From Chlorogloeopsis fritschii PCC 6912 (GTDB lineage: Bacteria; Cyanobacteriota; Cyanobacteriia; Cyanobacteriales; Nostocaceae): a stretch of 64,000 nucleotides of DNA. Below the pieces are notes generated by a model that was not told where the DNA came from, made no database searches, and saw nothing but the letters and a program-made list of their open reading frames with translations. This document shows positions 40,314 to 50,600 of the stretch, one piece after another; position 1 is the first letter of the stretch; every line of letters begins with the position of its first letter. Where the stretch lies: contig NZ_AJLN01000097.1 of assembly GCF_000317285.1 (NCBI RefSeq), positions 24,993-88,992 on the forward strand. The letters run 5' to 3'. The position numbers and the translations under genes were made by a program.

Positions 40314-40357
40314 GTAAGCGCCACTACTTATTGCCATCAAAACTTTTGTCATATTTG
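40314..40357 (+). promoter_or_regulatory. Candidate NtcA site upstream of devB
   Basis: GTAAGCGCCACTAC (40314-40327) is a perfect GTAN8TAC. A weak minus-10-like TATTTG begins 24 bases later (40352). devB-type genes in Anabaena are NtcA targets, which makes this site plausible. One perfect match is expected by chance about every 4 kb, so the position is what gives it weight. Confidence 0.5.
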
Positions 40358-40543
40358 CTATTTTCACAATGACAAAATTGAAAGCTGAAATATTTTTTGC
40401 AATCAAAATGACGAAAGAGAGATAGGTAAATAACGTATTTATCTATGTATTTGTTAATGGTTAATAGCTAATGGCAAAGAATAATTATCTATTAACTATT
40501 AGCAATTAACATCCAACAACTAATACCAAATTGGGATGAAAAT

Positions 40544-41740
40544 ATGTCAGCAGACAAGAGAAGCTTTTTATTTGTAAAACCTGCAGGCAAGTGGCCAATT
40601 TTTTTGGCAGCTTTTATAGCTTTAACTACAGGGTTAGTATCTTTCTTCAGTTTGTTACTATTTCGCTCCAATGTGCAAACTCAACCACAAAAGCCTGTTA
40701 AAGCTGCGCCTGCGAGAGTTGCTGTTACTGCTTTGGGGCGTATAGTACCTGACGGCGAAGTGACTCAGTTGTCTGCTCCGAGTTCGCTAACTGGTGTGCG
40801 AGTAGAAAAGCTGTTGGTGAAAGAAGGTGAAAAGGTTAAAGCAGGGCAGGTAGTAGCGTTACTAGAAGGATATGCTCGCTCTCTAGCAAACGTGCAGCAG
40901 GCTTTAAGTAATGTTGATGTTGCTCAAGCTAAATTAGCACAGGTAAAAGCTGGAGCCAAAACAGGAGATATCAATGCCCAAAAAGCAGCGATCACCCGAA
41001 TCGAATCGCAGTTACGAGGAGAAGTAACTGCCCAAAAAGCAGTGATCGCTAGCTTACAAGCTCAGGCTGACAATGCTCAAACAGAGAACAGCCGCTATCA
41101 GCAGCTATACCGAGAAGGCGCTGTTTCCGCCTCTACTGCAGCTAGTAAAGCTCTACAGTATCAAACTGTGCAACAGCAGCTTGTTGAAGCCAAAGCCACC
41201 CTCAACCGTACAGTAGACACCCTAGAAGAACAACTCAGCGAAGCAAGAGCCAAACTGGGAAGTATTAAAGAGGTACGCCCGACAGATGTGCAACTCGCCC
41301 AAGCTGAACTCAAAAGTGCGATATCTGCTGTCAAACAGGCAAAAGCAGAACACGATCTCACCTACGTTAAAGCTCCCATAGATGGTAAAGTTTTGAAAGC
41401 TCACGCCAAATCAGGAGAAGTAGTCGCTACAGCCGGAATTGTTGAAATTGGTAAAACTTCTCAAATGTCTGTGATTGCAGAAGTTTATCAAACCGACATT
41501 CAGAAAGTTCGCCCAGGGCAAAAAGCCGTTATTACTAGCACAGCCTTCTCCAAAAAATTGCAAGGAACAGTCAGCGAGATTGGTTTATTAGTTGATAGAC
41601 AAAGCATCTTAAGTATCAACCCAGGAGCAGATACAGATCGCAGAGTCATCCAGGTAAAAATCCGCATCGATAACCCAGCAGATAGTGAACTAGTCGCTGG
41701 TTTAACCAACTTACAGGTGGATGTCGCCATTAAAATTTAA
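40544..41740 (+). CDS. devB: DevB-type membrane fusion protein
   Basis: A 398-residue periplasmic adaptor of the HlyD/DevB family. It has a short cytoplasmic N-terminus and one membrane helix at about 18-43 (WPIFLAAFIALTTGLVSFFS). It then has the DevB-typical ALGRIVPDGEVTQLSAP, a lipoyl half (VKAGQVVALLEG), a long alpha-hairpin (about 115-245, rich in Ala and Gln), the second lipoyl half (VKAPIDGKVLKAHAKSGE) and a beta-barrel end. With DevC, DevA and a TolC-like pore this family exports heterocyst glycolipids across the envelope. It is followed by devC after 51 bases. A GTAN8TAC site lies about 230 bases upstream. Confidence 0.92.
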   Translation: MSADKRSFLFVKPAGKWPIFLAAFIALTTGLVSFFSLLLFRSNVQTQPQKPVKAAPARVAVTALGRIVPDGEVTQLSAPSSLTGVRVEKLLVKEGEKVKAGQVVALLEGYARSLANVQQALSNVDVAQAKLAQVKAGAKTGDINAQKAAITRIESQLRGEVTAQKAVIASLQAQADNAQTENSRYQQLYREGAVSASTAASKALQYQTVQQQLVEAKATLNRTVDTLEEQLSEARAKLGSIKEVRPTDVQLAQAELKSAISAVKQAKAEHDLTYVKAPIDGKVLKAHAKSGEVVATAGIVEIGKTSQMSVIAEVYQTDIQKVRPGQKAVITSTAFSKKLQGTVSEIGLLVDRQSILSINPGADTDRRVIQVKIRIDNPADSELVAGLTNLQVDVAIKI

Positions 41741-41791
41741 CCGCCGTAGGCATTGTTAAATTGCTCACACACGATCGCATTATCTTGAATC

Positions 41792-42970
41792 ATGGTGTTT
41801 ACAACTCCCGTAGCTTGGCTACAACTAGCCAGAAATAAAATTCGTTCTCTAGTGGCTATAGCTGGCATTGGTTTTATTGTGATTTTGATGTTCATGCAAC
41901 TTGGATTTCAAGATGCCCTTTACTCCAGTGCTACCCAAGTGCATCGCAATCTCCAAGGAGATTTATTTTTGGTCAGTTCTCAATATAAATCTTTGACTGC
42001 GATTCAAAGTTACTTTCGGTCTCGATTGTATCAAGCTTTGGGATTTGATGGTGTAGAATCCGTTAGCCCAATGTATTTGGGATTTGCTAAATTTAAGAAT
42101 CCTGAAAACGGCGAGAAATATTCAATCTATGTGATTGGATTTGAACCCGGTAGACCTGTAATGAATATACCAGAAGTCGAGAAAAATATAGACAAAATTA
42201 AAGTTCCTGATGTAGTACTTTTTGACCGTAATTCTCGACCCGAATTTGGCCCAGTTGCTCAAAAATTTACTCAAGAAAAAACAGAACAGATACTTGAAAT
42301 TTTTCCCTTTGATTCGTTAAGAGGATACAGAGTTAGAGTTGGTGGATTATTCAGTTTGGGGCCTTCCTTTGGCGTAGATGGTAATTTGATGGTTAGTGAC
42401 ACAACTTTCCTCAGAATATTTCCTAATAGCCGCCCTTCAGAAATGATAGACGTGGGTGTAATCTCACTAAAATCAGGTGCTAATCCTGAGCGAGTTTTAA
42501 AAGAATTACAAGCTAACTTACCCGACGACGTAAAAGTTTTCACCTACCAGGAATTCATAGATTTTGAGAAAAAATATTGGGCGACTAGAACACCCATTGG
42601 TTTCATACTTAATCTCATGCTAACAATGGCTTCTGTTGTTGGTATAGTGATTGTCTATCAAATTCTCTACAGTAATATTTCTACTCAGTTAATAGCCTAT
42701 GCAACATTAAAAGCCATAGGCTACGCAAATAATTACTTCTTGCACTTAGTCTTTCAACAGGCTCTAATTCTGTCATTACTAGGTTATATTCCGGGATTTC
42801 TTATTTCCTTACTTTTATATGATTTTGCGATGGATGCAACCAAATTACCCATCATGATGAGTCCTCATAATGCAGTCATTGTCTTGATATCGGCAGTTTT
42901 AATGTGTATGACTTCTGGAGCACTTGCTATCAACAAACTTCGTTCTACAGATCCAGCCGATATTTTTTAG
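41792..42970 (+). CDS. devC: DevC-type ABC transporter permease
   Basis: A 392-residue FtsX/MacB-type permease. One membrane helix near the N-terminus (about 18-40, IAGIGFIVILMFMQLGF) is followed by a large periplasmic domain (about 45-260) and three more helices (about 270-385). It begins VFTTPVAWLQLARNKIRSLVAIAGIGF, the usual start of DevC. It should form the membrane channel for DevB. The ATPase partner DevA is not encoded next to it: the following gene is an epimerase. The pump must therefore use an ATPase from another locus, or the arrangement is a second, incomplete dev set. Confidence 0.92.
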   Translation: MVFTTPVAWLQLARNKIRSLVAIAGIGFIVILMFMQLGFQDALYSSATQVHRNLQGDLFLVSSQYKSLTAIQSYFRSRLYQALGFDGVESVSPMYLGFAKFKNPENGEKYSIYVIGFEPGRPVMNIPEVEKNIDKIKVPDVVLFDRNSRPEFGPVAQKFTQEKTEQILEIFPFDSLRGYRVRVGGLFSLGPSFGVDGNLMVSDTTFLRIFPNSRPSEMIDVGVISLKSGANPERVLKELQANLPDDVKVFTYQEFIDFEKKYWATRTPIGFILNLMLTMASVVGIVIVYQILYSNISTQLIAYATLKAIGYANNYFLHLVFQQALILSLLGYIPGFLISLLLYDFAMDATKLPIMMSPHNAVIVLISAVLMCMTSGALAINKLRSTDPADIF

Positions 42971-42972
42971 AA

Positions 42973-43027
42973 AGGCAGAAGGCAGTGGTTCGACTTCGCT
43001 CACCAATCGGCAGAGGGCAGAAGACTT
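42973..43027. repeat. Interrupted GGCAGAA heptad repeat
   Basis: AGGCAGAAGGCAG and then CGGCAGAGGGCAGAAG are separated by GGTTCGACTTCGCTCACCA, a roughly 20-base hairpin-like insert. It lies between devC and the epimerase gene. Confidence 0.65.
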
Positions 43028-43067
43028 AATCTTTGAGTACCATAATTTTCTACATTGCTATCTCGAT

Positions 43068-44072
43068 ATGAACTTCAACAACAAATCTCTTCTCATCACT
43101 GGAATTGGCGAATTTGTAGGCTTACGCGCAGCTGAAAAAGCTATAGCCAAGGGGATGAAAGTCTCTGGACTACAAAGTTCAGCAGATAAAGCTAAAAAAG
43201 CACAAAACATGGGTGCAAAAGTGATGATTGGCAATATCACCAATCCTGCTATTACTGAGTCAGCTTGCCAAGGAATAGATATTGTTTTACATACAGATGA
43301 GATTGCCAAAGAAGGTGGTTCAATAGAAGAATTTCGTGAAGTAAATGTTGGTGGAACTCTTAACATTGCTAAAGCAGCCAAAAGTCATGGTGTTAAAACC
43401 TTCATTTATATTTCAAGTGCCTTAGTCTATGGCTTTAACTATCCCGATCGCGTGACAGAAGACGGGCCACTTTCAGGCGAAAATAATCCCTACTGTCAAA
43501 CAAAAATAGAAGCAGAGAAAGCTCTTTTAGAACTTAATGATCCATCCAATTTTGGCGTTATTATCATTAGACCGGGTGATGTTTACGGGCCTGGTAGTAT
43601 TCCTTGGATAGTTCGACCATTATTGTTAATGCGACAAAAATTATTTGCTTATGCTAATGATGGGCAAGGAGTCATCAATCACTTATATATTGACAATCTC
43701 ATTGATGCTATATTTCTCGCTCTAGAAAAAGAAACTTACGGAGAAATTTTTAATATTACTGACGGGCAAGAAACTTCCTGGAAGGAATATTTTACTTACT
43801 TAGCAGAGACAGCTGGTTTACCAGCGCCATTCTCTTTGCCAAAAGATGAACTCAAATTATTCCTTAAACTGCGCTATCAGGGGCAAAAACTATTTCGCAA
43901 ACAAGCCGATATTTTACCAGAAGTAGTAGACTTCATGACTCGCCCCTATGCTTATTCAATAGATAAAGCTCAGAAAATATTGAATTATCAACCAACAATT
44001 AACTTACAAGAAGGAATGCATCTTACTCAAGAGTGGCTCAAGAAAACTGACCTCAAAAAAATGATGCCCTAG
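43068..44072 (+). CDS. NAD-dependent epimerase/dehydratase paralog with altered Gly loop
   Basis: A 334-residue extended SDR, clearly paralogous to the protein at 18558-19547 over its whole length (shared EGGSIEEFREVNVGGTLNIA-like and FNITDGQETSWKEYF-like segments). The catalytic Ser (YISSALVYG) and YCQTK (YxxxK) are kept. The nucleotide-binding loop reads TGIGEFVG, with Glu in place of the central Gly of GxxGxxG. The ATG at 43068 is chosen over the longer open frame, whose first 48 residues read through the end of devC and a repeat. Its place after devBC suggests a role in finishing or exporting the glycolipid. Confidence 0.87.
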   Translation: MNFNNKSLLITGIGEFVGLRAAEKAIAKGMKVSGLQSSADKAKKAQNMGAKVMIGNITNPAITESACQGIDIVLHTDEIAKEGGSIEEFREVNVGGTLNIAKAAKSHGVKTFIYISSALVYGFNYPDRVTEDGPLSGENNPYCQTKIEAEKALLELNDPSNFGVIIIRPGDVYGPGSIPWIVRPLLLMRQKLFAYANDGQGVINHLYIDNLIDAIFLALEKETYGEIFNITDGQETSWKEYFTYLAETAGLPAPFSLPKDELKLFLKLRYQGQKLFRKQADILPEVVDFMTRPYAYSIDKAQKILNYQPTINLQEGMHLTQEWLKKTDLKKMMP

Positions 44073-44240
44073 CAAAAAATTTCCTTAATTCGTAGCGAAT
44101 TCCCCATCAAAAAACTCTGCGTTACTCTGTGCTAACTTTGCGCCTCCACCGAAGCTTTGAGCGCCGGAAGTCGGCGATCAAACTTCTCTCTGCGTTTAAT
44201 TTCGCTACGCTACCGACATTAAAACCTTATCAGGAAACAT

Positions 44241-44711
44241 ATGTTACTGAAAGTCTCCAAAATTGCTTATTTCTTACTGCCTGCTCTACTTAGTATAAAT
44301 TTTGGTTGCAAAGCAAATGCAGAGCCAACATCTACACTAACTGTAGTAGTAAAAGGCATAAAACATCAAAAAGGTCAGATTTGTATCCGAGTATTTTCGA
44401 GTGAAAAAGGATTTCCTTTAGATAATACCAGCGAAGTAAAAAGTGGGTGTACTCAAATTGCTGGGAATTATGTGAAAAAACAATTTACTGGTTTAAAACC
44501 AGGAACCTATGCAGTTGCCGTCGTTGATGATCAAAACGGAGATTACAAACTCAACAGAGACTTTTTAGGTATTCCCAAAGAAGGATTTGGTATTTCCAAA
44601 AATCCAACTGTTTCACTCATAACTGGTACGCCAAAGTTTAGCGATGCCAGTTTTTCGCTACAAAAAAATAAAACAATCAACATTTTTATGAAGTATGGAC
44701 TCGATCCATAA
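44241..44711 (+). CDS. DUF2141 family secreted protein
   Basis: A 156-residue protein with an N-terminal signal peptide (about 1-29, cleavage probably after ANA). The body is a beta-rich DUF2141 domain containing GQICIRVFSSEKGFP, FTGLKPGTYAVAVVDDQNGD and FGISKNP. DUF2141 proteins are periplasmic or outer-membrane associated and of unknown function. In cyanobacteria they often sit near carotenoid or glycolipid genes. It is in the same orientation as devBC and the glycosyltransferases. Export to the envelope fits a glycolipid-layer role, but this is inference. Confidence 0.85.
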   Translation: MLLKVSKIAYFLLPALLSINFGCKANAEPTSTLTVVVKGIKHQKGQICIRVFSSEKGFPLDNTSEVKSGCTQIAGNYVKKQFTGLKPGTYAVAVVDDQNGDYKLNRDFLGIPKEGFGISKNPTVSLITGTPKFSDASFSLQKNKTINIFMKYGLDP

Positions 44712-44809
44712 GGTAGGGGATAGGTGATAGGGGACAGGGAACAGTAATTCCCTCGTTTCCCCTCGTTACCAGGTTCAACCTGGTAACGAGAACTAGAGCC
44801 TCTGGCTCT
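44705..44809. repeat. Heptad run followed by GTTACCAGG palindrome
   Basis: GATAGGGGACAGGGAACAG has period 7 (about 44705-44743). At 44762-44790 the palindrome arms CTCGTTACCAGGTT and AACCTGGTAACGAG follow, with AGAGCCTCTGGCTCT at 44795-44809. It ends 35 bases before the GT2 start codon. Confidence 0.85.
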
Positions 44810-44844
44810 CTTGAATAGACAGAATGGGGCATGGAGAGAAATAG

Positions 44845-46104
44845 ATGACAGAATTGGTGCTATTGCTGTTTAGATTTTTAGTGGGTTGGTTAGCGATTCA
44901 GGCGTCTATAACACTGGTATTTTTATTGTTTTTACGATCGCCTCAAAAAAATTCCTTACCAGACGAAGAATTACCGAAAGTAGCAGTGATTCTTTGTCTG
45001 CGGGGAGGCGATCCGTTTTTACCCTATTGTTTGCGATCGCTCCTCCAACAGAACTACCCGCAATACGATCTGAAGCTGATCGTTGATAGTAAAGAAGATC
45101 CAGCTTGGAAAATTGCTAATGATGCGATCGCCTCTTTAGGAGCTACTAACGTCCAAGTCAGCCCATTGAGCATCAGAAGATACAACTGTAGCCTCAAATG
45201 CAGTTCACTGGTACAAGCAGTCTCAGAACTGGATGACTCCTACAAAGTAGTTGCCCTAGCAGATGCTGATGCAGTAGTTCATCCCAATTGGCTGCGTGAA
45301 TTAGTCACCCCTCTGAACGATCCTAAAGTAGGCGCAACTACGGGTAACCGTTGGTACTTACCCACTGGCAAGTATTGGGGAACCACGGTGCGGTACTTGT
45401 GGAATGCCTCCGCAGTTGTGCAGATGTTCTTTTACGGAATTCCTTGGGGTGGCACATTAGCTGTCAAAACAGAAGTTATCCACCAAACAGGACTGTTAGA
45501 TAGATGGGCAAGAGCCTACGGTGAAGATACAATGATCCGTAGAGTCTTGGGACAACATGGGTTAAAAGTTAAGTTTGTACCTTCACTGCTAATTCTCAAT
45601 TGTGAAGAGACAGACTTACCCCGATTACTAGAGTGGATGAAACGCCAACTAGTTTCTTCGCGCCTATACCATCCTCAGTGGTGGGCTGTAATTGCTGACG
45701 CGATTCAAACTGTGATGCTTCCTAATTTACTCTTGGTATTATTTTTAGTGGCATTATGCACCCAACAATGGGATGCTGCTATTTTAGCCATATCTACCTT
45801 CACTGGCTATATTGCGGCATTACTCTTGCTGGCGATCGCATTAGAGAAAGGAGTACAGCAAGTCATCAGCAAACATGGTGAACCGACAGCCAAATTGTCA
45901 CCTGCCACAGTCGTAAAAATACTAATTGGCATTCTCCTCACAAATTGGACTCACGGGTTTGCGCTCCTATCTTCCCTATGGATGTCAACAGTTAACTGGC
46001 GCGGTGTCATCTACCGAATTAAAGGCCCTTGGAACATCAAGCTCATCGAATATCGCCCTTATCAACTGCTAGATCAACCTGTTGATAGTAAAGTTTCTCT
46101 TTAA
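44845..46104 (+). CDS. Family 2 membrane glycosyltransferase
   Basis: A 419-residue inverting glycosyltransferase with a GT-A fold. It has an N-terminal membrane helix (about 3-27), the ILCLRGGDPFLPYCLRSLL start of the catalytic domain, metal-binding Asp residues in VALADADAVVHPNW and an acceptor-side YGEDTMIRRVL. Two or three further membrane helices lie at about 290-400. Such enzymes transfer sugars to membrane lipids or polysaccharides. It is 38 bases upstream of a GT4 enzyme and in the dev-associated plus-strand run. A role in glycolipid or envelope-polysaccharide synthesis is likely, but the sugar and acceptor are unknown. Confidence 0.88.
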   Translation: MTELVLLLFRFLVGWLAIQASITLVFLLFLRSPQKNSLPDEELPKVAVILCLRGGDPFLPYCLRSLLQQNYPQYDLKLIVDSKEDPAWKIANDAIASLGATNVQVSPLSIRRYNCSLKCSSLVQAVSELDDSYKVVALADADAVVHPNWLRELVTPLNDPKVGATTGNRWYLPTGKYWGTTVRYLWNASAVVQMFFYGIPWGGTLAVKTEVIHQTGLLDRWARAYGEDTMIRRVLGQHGLKVKFVPSLLILNCEETDLPRLLEWMKRQLVSSRLYHPQWWAVIADAIQTVMLPNLLLVLFLVALCTQQWDAAILAISTFTGYIAALLLLAIALEKGVQQVISKHGEPTAKLSPATVVKILIGILLTNWTHGFALLSSLWMSTVNWRGVIYRIKGPWNIKLIEYRPYQLLDQPVDSKVSL

Positions 46105-46142
46105 TTTTTCTCCCAATAAATATAATCACCTCCCTTGCAGCT

Positions 46143-47408
46143 ATGAAAAAACAACCTCTTCGCATTGCGCTGATTACAGGATTGTATGCGCCATTCTTAA
46201 CAGGGGTTTCGGTTGCAGTGCATCAACGGGTGCGCTGGTTGCTACAACAAGGACACGAAGTTTTTCTCATTCACCCAGAAATTAACGATCAGTATCCCAA
46301 AGAGGTTGGTAGCCGTCCCATGCCAGGGCTGCAAGAATTACAATCTTTTCCCAACTTTTCCTCTTATGCATTTCCTACCCAACCGCTAATATTCTATAAA
46401 TCTCTTCCCCAACCATTAAGCTATCGCCATTGGAGTGATTCCAAAGTGTTGGAGAGTTTTCAGCCAGACATCATAGTGGTTGAAGAAGCGCCACAAATGA
46501 GGGGATTTTATTCAATTTTCTTGCAAGGTTACGGACGCCCCGTGGGCTCAGAATACGCTCGGCGAACTGGCACACCGATTATCTCGCTATTCCACACCGA
46601 TATAGTTGCTTATATCCGATATTACATGGGCAACCAATTTTTCAGCTTTATTCGTCCCATGTTACCAATGTTTATCAAGCAATTCAGCGAAGCTTACGAC
46701 TATAATTTCTTTCCTTCGCGAGAACAGCTTGAGAAGTACAAAAATCTGCAATCTCAACGTAGCGAATACCTAGCTTATCAAGGGATAGATTGCCAAAAAT
46801 TTAATCCTGCTAATATCTGTCATAACCCCATCCCCGACGATAATCGCCCAACTCTACTCTTCGTTGGACGAATTGCTCCAGAAAAAAATGTTACTCAACT
46901 CCTAGACATATACCCACTTGTTGCCGCCAAAATACCTGACGTGCATTTAGTAATTATAGGCAGTGGGCCTTTACAGGAAGAAATACGCCACCGTGCCGCC
47001 AAATTTGGGCCGGGTGTAACTGTGTGGGGAGAATCCCACGGCACAGAACTGTTAGGTTGGTATGCACGAGCCGACGTATTTGTCAATCCCTCCATTACCG
47101 AAAACTTTTGCACCTCAAACAACGAAGCCTTAGCTTCCGGAACTCCTGTAGTTGCAGTCAAAGCACCCTCAACATCAGAACAGATATCCTCAAGTAGCAA
47201 CGGCTTCCTTGCCGAACCCAACAATCCCTCAGATTTTGCCGACAAAGTGATTAGAATTCTCCAAAATCCTGAGCTTAAAGAAGAAATGTCTATGCACGCT
47301 CGCTTTTCTATACTTGAATATGATTGGTCTATGTGTATGGAAAAATTTGAAGAGAAACTATACGAGATAGTTAAAGAGCCAAAAAACTTGACAGCAACAA
47401 CTGTTTAA
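46143..47408 (+). CDS. Family 4 glycosyltransferase
   Basis: A 421-residue GT-B retaining glycosyltransferase. The N-terminal half starts RIALITGLYAPFLTGVSVAV. The C-terminal half has LLFVGRIAPEKNVTQLLDIY and the donor-binding SITENFCTSNNEALASGTPVV (an E-x7-E type motif). It resembles diacylglycerol/sulfolipid-type glycosyltransferases. In Anabaena the heterocyst glycolipid needs a dedicated glucosyltransferase (HglT), and this gene is a candidate for that role because of its place beside devBC and the GT2 gene. I cannot confirm orthology. It ends against a convergent cluster of palindromes. Confidence 0.87.
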   Translation: MKKQPLRIALITGLYAPFLTGVSVAVHQRVRWLLQQGHEVFLIHPEINDQYPKEVGSRPMPGLQELQSFPNFSSYAFPTQPLIFYKSLPQPLSYRHWSDSKVLESFQPDIIVVEEAPQMRGFYSIFLQGYGRPVGSEYARRTGTPIISLFHTDIVAYIRYYMGNQFFSFIRPMLPMFIKQFSEAYDYNFFPSREQLEKYKNLQSQRSEYLAYQGIDCQKFNPANICHNPIPDDNRPTLLFVGRIAPEKNVTQLLDIYPLVAAKIPDVHLVIIGSGPLQEEIRHRAAKFGPGVTVWGESHGTELLGWYARADVFVNPSITENFCTSNNEALASGTPVVAVKAPSTSEQISSSSNGFLAEPNNPSDFADKVIRILQNPELKEEMSMHARFSILEYDWSMCMEKFEEKLYEIVKEPKNLTATTV

Positions 47409-47440
47409 TTAATAGATTACTTGCACCTACCACCTAACAA

Positions 47441-47651
47441 GCCAGAGAATCAATTCTCTGGCTAACAGCACAAGTCCGTTCAAACGGACTAAAGCTTTAT
47501 TGCAATTTTTGTAGGGTGGGCACTCTCTAACTTTCCTCAAACCCTTATTTTTACATTGTCAACAGTGCCCACCTTAGGCTGATTGAGAAGGATGCAAGTT
47601 ATCAGTTAATAGTTAATCAGTAGGGTGCGTTGTCACAAAGCGCAACGCACC
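47441..47651. repeat. Four stacked palindromes
   Basis: GCCAGAGAAT/ATTCTCTGGC (47441), AGTCCGTT/AACGGACT (47473), AGGGTGGGCACT/AGTGCCCACCTT (47513 and 47564) and GGTGCGTTG/CAACGCACC (47624 and 47643). They fill the gap between two convergent genes and could together act as a bidirectional terminator, but they also look like independent small repeats. Confidence 0.75.
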
Positions 47652-47673
47652 GCCTATTACCAAAACACAAAGT

Positions 47674-50600
47674 TTAATTATTCATATCTTGAATAATCCG
47701 CATAGTTTCTACACTCACCGTGCAGACTCGTTGCAGTAAATCTATCACCTGTTCTTTGTAATCTGCAAAACGGTAAGTATTGAATTTTTCAGCAATAGTC
47801 GGATCTTTTGGTTTCTTTTCCTTATATTGATCCAAAATCCACTCTAAAGCGCAGCGGTTGCCAAGGTGATATTCCCAAGCAATTTTAGGGACACCTTCTA
47901 GGGTAGTCAATTCATCTAAAATTATCGTTCCCTTAGTTTTATCAGCTTTGAGTTTTGCCTTAGGAGTTATTTTGCTGGATTCATCAAAAGGCAAATCAAT
48001 TGGTTTTAAAGGATAGAGTGCGACAGTTTCATAATTGATGTGCAAATCCATCAACTGTTTACCCCAGCTAGCCCATCGGTGAAAGTCATCGTAGAGGGGT
48101 AAGCGGGGGAATTCTCGTTTGAGATTGAGTTCGTATTTTTGTCGATAAGCGGGATTGTTTAAGACGGCGTAGGTGTAGTGAAAAATATCTAATTTAGTGA
48201 TTGTAGAGCCTTTGTAATGGTTTTGGAATTGTGCTAATCCCCAATCGGTGATGTTATCGATGCGGTTTCCGTTTTTATCGTAGCGGTATAGAGGAAGACA
48301 TTGAGAATCTCCAGTTAGGTGTAAATCAATGATTTCATTACTAACTAAGCAATGAAATGGCTTTGTATTACCCAAAGCAGAGAAAGCTATATATTTGTTA
48401 GTTGTATCGCTATCGTGATGAATATCAAACCATTGATAAGTCATCCCATTGAAATGCTTATCGAAATAAATCTTTATTTTGAAGAAAGGTCTATATAGAC
48501 TAGGCTTAATATTCTGACAATCAAAGTATTTATTTACACCTTTTTTTAAATACTTAGTCAGTTCTCGATCCCACTTTATATCAAATATTTCTTTATCTAA
48601 ACCTAGATTTTCTCTACTATATACTCCTATCAAAAACTTCATCTTATTAACTAAGCTTTTCTCCGAGATATCATATACCCATTCATCTCTCTGAGTTTTT
48701 ATACCTGAAGAGAACAATTTAAACACCGCTTCCTCTGCTTTACCAGCTTTTACATCTTTATCAACTAGTGATAACAAAGTATCAAAGTCATTATCAGCTT
48801 GATTAATCCAGTTATAATTTTTATCTGGTATAATGTGTTCAAAAACAAAATTTTGAAAAGTATTTTCTCTTAAATAACTAAGCTTATTCTCTCTCAGTTC
48901 ATGAAGATGAAACGGATTAGAATAAAAAATCTTACATCCTGGTGATTTGCTATCTTTAATAAGAAAACAAATTACAATACCAGTCATAGCGCTTTTTCCA
49001 AAAATTGTATGTTTCTCGGAAATAAATATTCCATTTTTTCCTGATATTGCTCTAACATTACCTCCTAAATCAATGAAATATGCAAAAGAAAAATCATCTT
49101 GAATACATTTTCTGAATCCATCAAGTGCTATACCATCTAAAAGAGAAGAATTAGTAATAAAACATATAATGCCATCTTTAACTCTATCGGTAGCCCAGCG
49201 ATAGAAACGTGTATACATATCATAAACAACATTCCTATTCTGAGCCTTACTATATTTTATATAAGTTTCTTTGATAAGCTTATCTATCGCTGGATAAGCA
49301 CGATTAGCATTATTTTGATTAAAATTCTCTTGTTTGGCATTATAAGGAGGATTGCCAATAATCACAGAAATATCACACTCGTTCTGCCGCCTAATCCTCT
49401 CTGTATTCTCGACTGACATCGCAAACAAATCTAATTGCTTGCCATCAAATGAGGTATGCTCCAACGTATCAACAAAACAAATATTCTCAAACTCCTCATA
49501 CACACCCATCTTTTGCTTATAGGTGTATTCAATATTTAAATTAGCAATGTAATAAGGCAAAATCGCTACTTCATTGCAATGGATTTCATGCTTATATTTA
49601 TATACCAAACTATCCTTAGGTAAATATTCAATTAATTCAGTAACAAATGTTCCTGTTCCTGTAGCTGGATCTAAAATTTCCACCCCTTTATCGCCAAGCA
49701 GCTTCCCAAAATGCTTATGAGTTAAATAATCTACACTTTCAATCATGAAGCGCACGATTTCGTTAGGCGTGTAGACAATGCCTAGCCTGTCAGCAGCTTT
49801 AGGATTATACGCTTTATAGAAATTCTCATAAATAACCTTTAAAAACTTCTGCTTTTCATGATGATTGTAAATATTCGCAGCAGTTCTTCTAATCACTCCA
49901 TAGTAACGCTCAATTGTACTGAGAGTATTTCTTTTCGTACTACCTGTAAAGAAGGTATCTATGACTCTTTGTAATTCTCGCGCTACATTATTTTCTTTAT
50001 GAAACTGAGACTCACTGAATATATTTATAAAAATATCTTCTGTCAAAATATGCTGAATCATCATTTCCCGAATATCCAGCAAACTGATTTCAGGATTTAT
50101 TGATTCCTTACAAATATCCCAAAACTTCTTTCTTGTCTTTTGAAATTCAACATTCGTTTCAGCTTGATTGTCGATTAAATCCCGCAATGCCTCTAGAATA
50201 ATTGGCAAGTCTTCTTTAAACTTCTCAATAGCCTGCCGAAAATCTTTAACTTCCGGGCGAACATAGTTAATAAAAGTAGTGATTACTTCATCCAAACCGT
50301 CCGTATCTTTCATCAGGACGCGTTTAGTTTCTTGTCCACTTTGAATTAAAACTGCTGTTTGTGAATCTTCAAACAGAATATTACTATCTGGGTAGCCTTG
50401 GAGGAATTTCTTTTCAATTTCTTCGTCTAATTTATCGTATTGGTCTTTACTTTCCCAATAACCCCAATCTAAACGTAATGCATCTTTAACTGTACCATCT
50501 GGATAAACAACTTTACCCTTTGGCGTTTTATAATCTAACTCAGGAATCAGTCTAAAATCTCTGGGCTTACAATATTCATTGAGCAAATTCTGAAAAGCAA

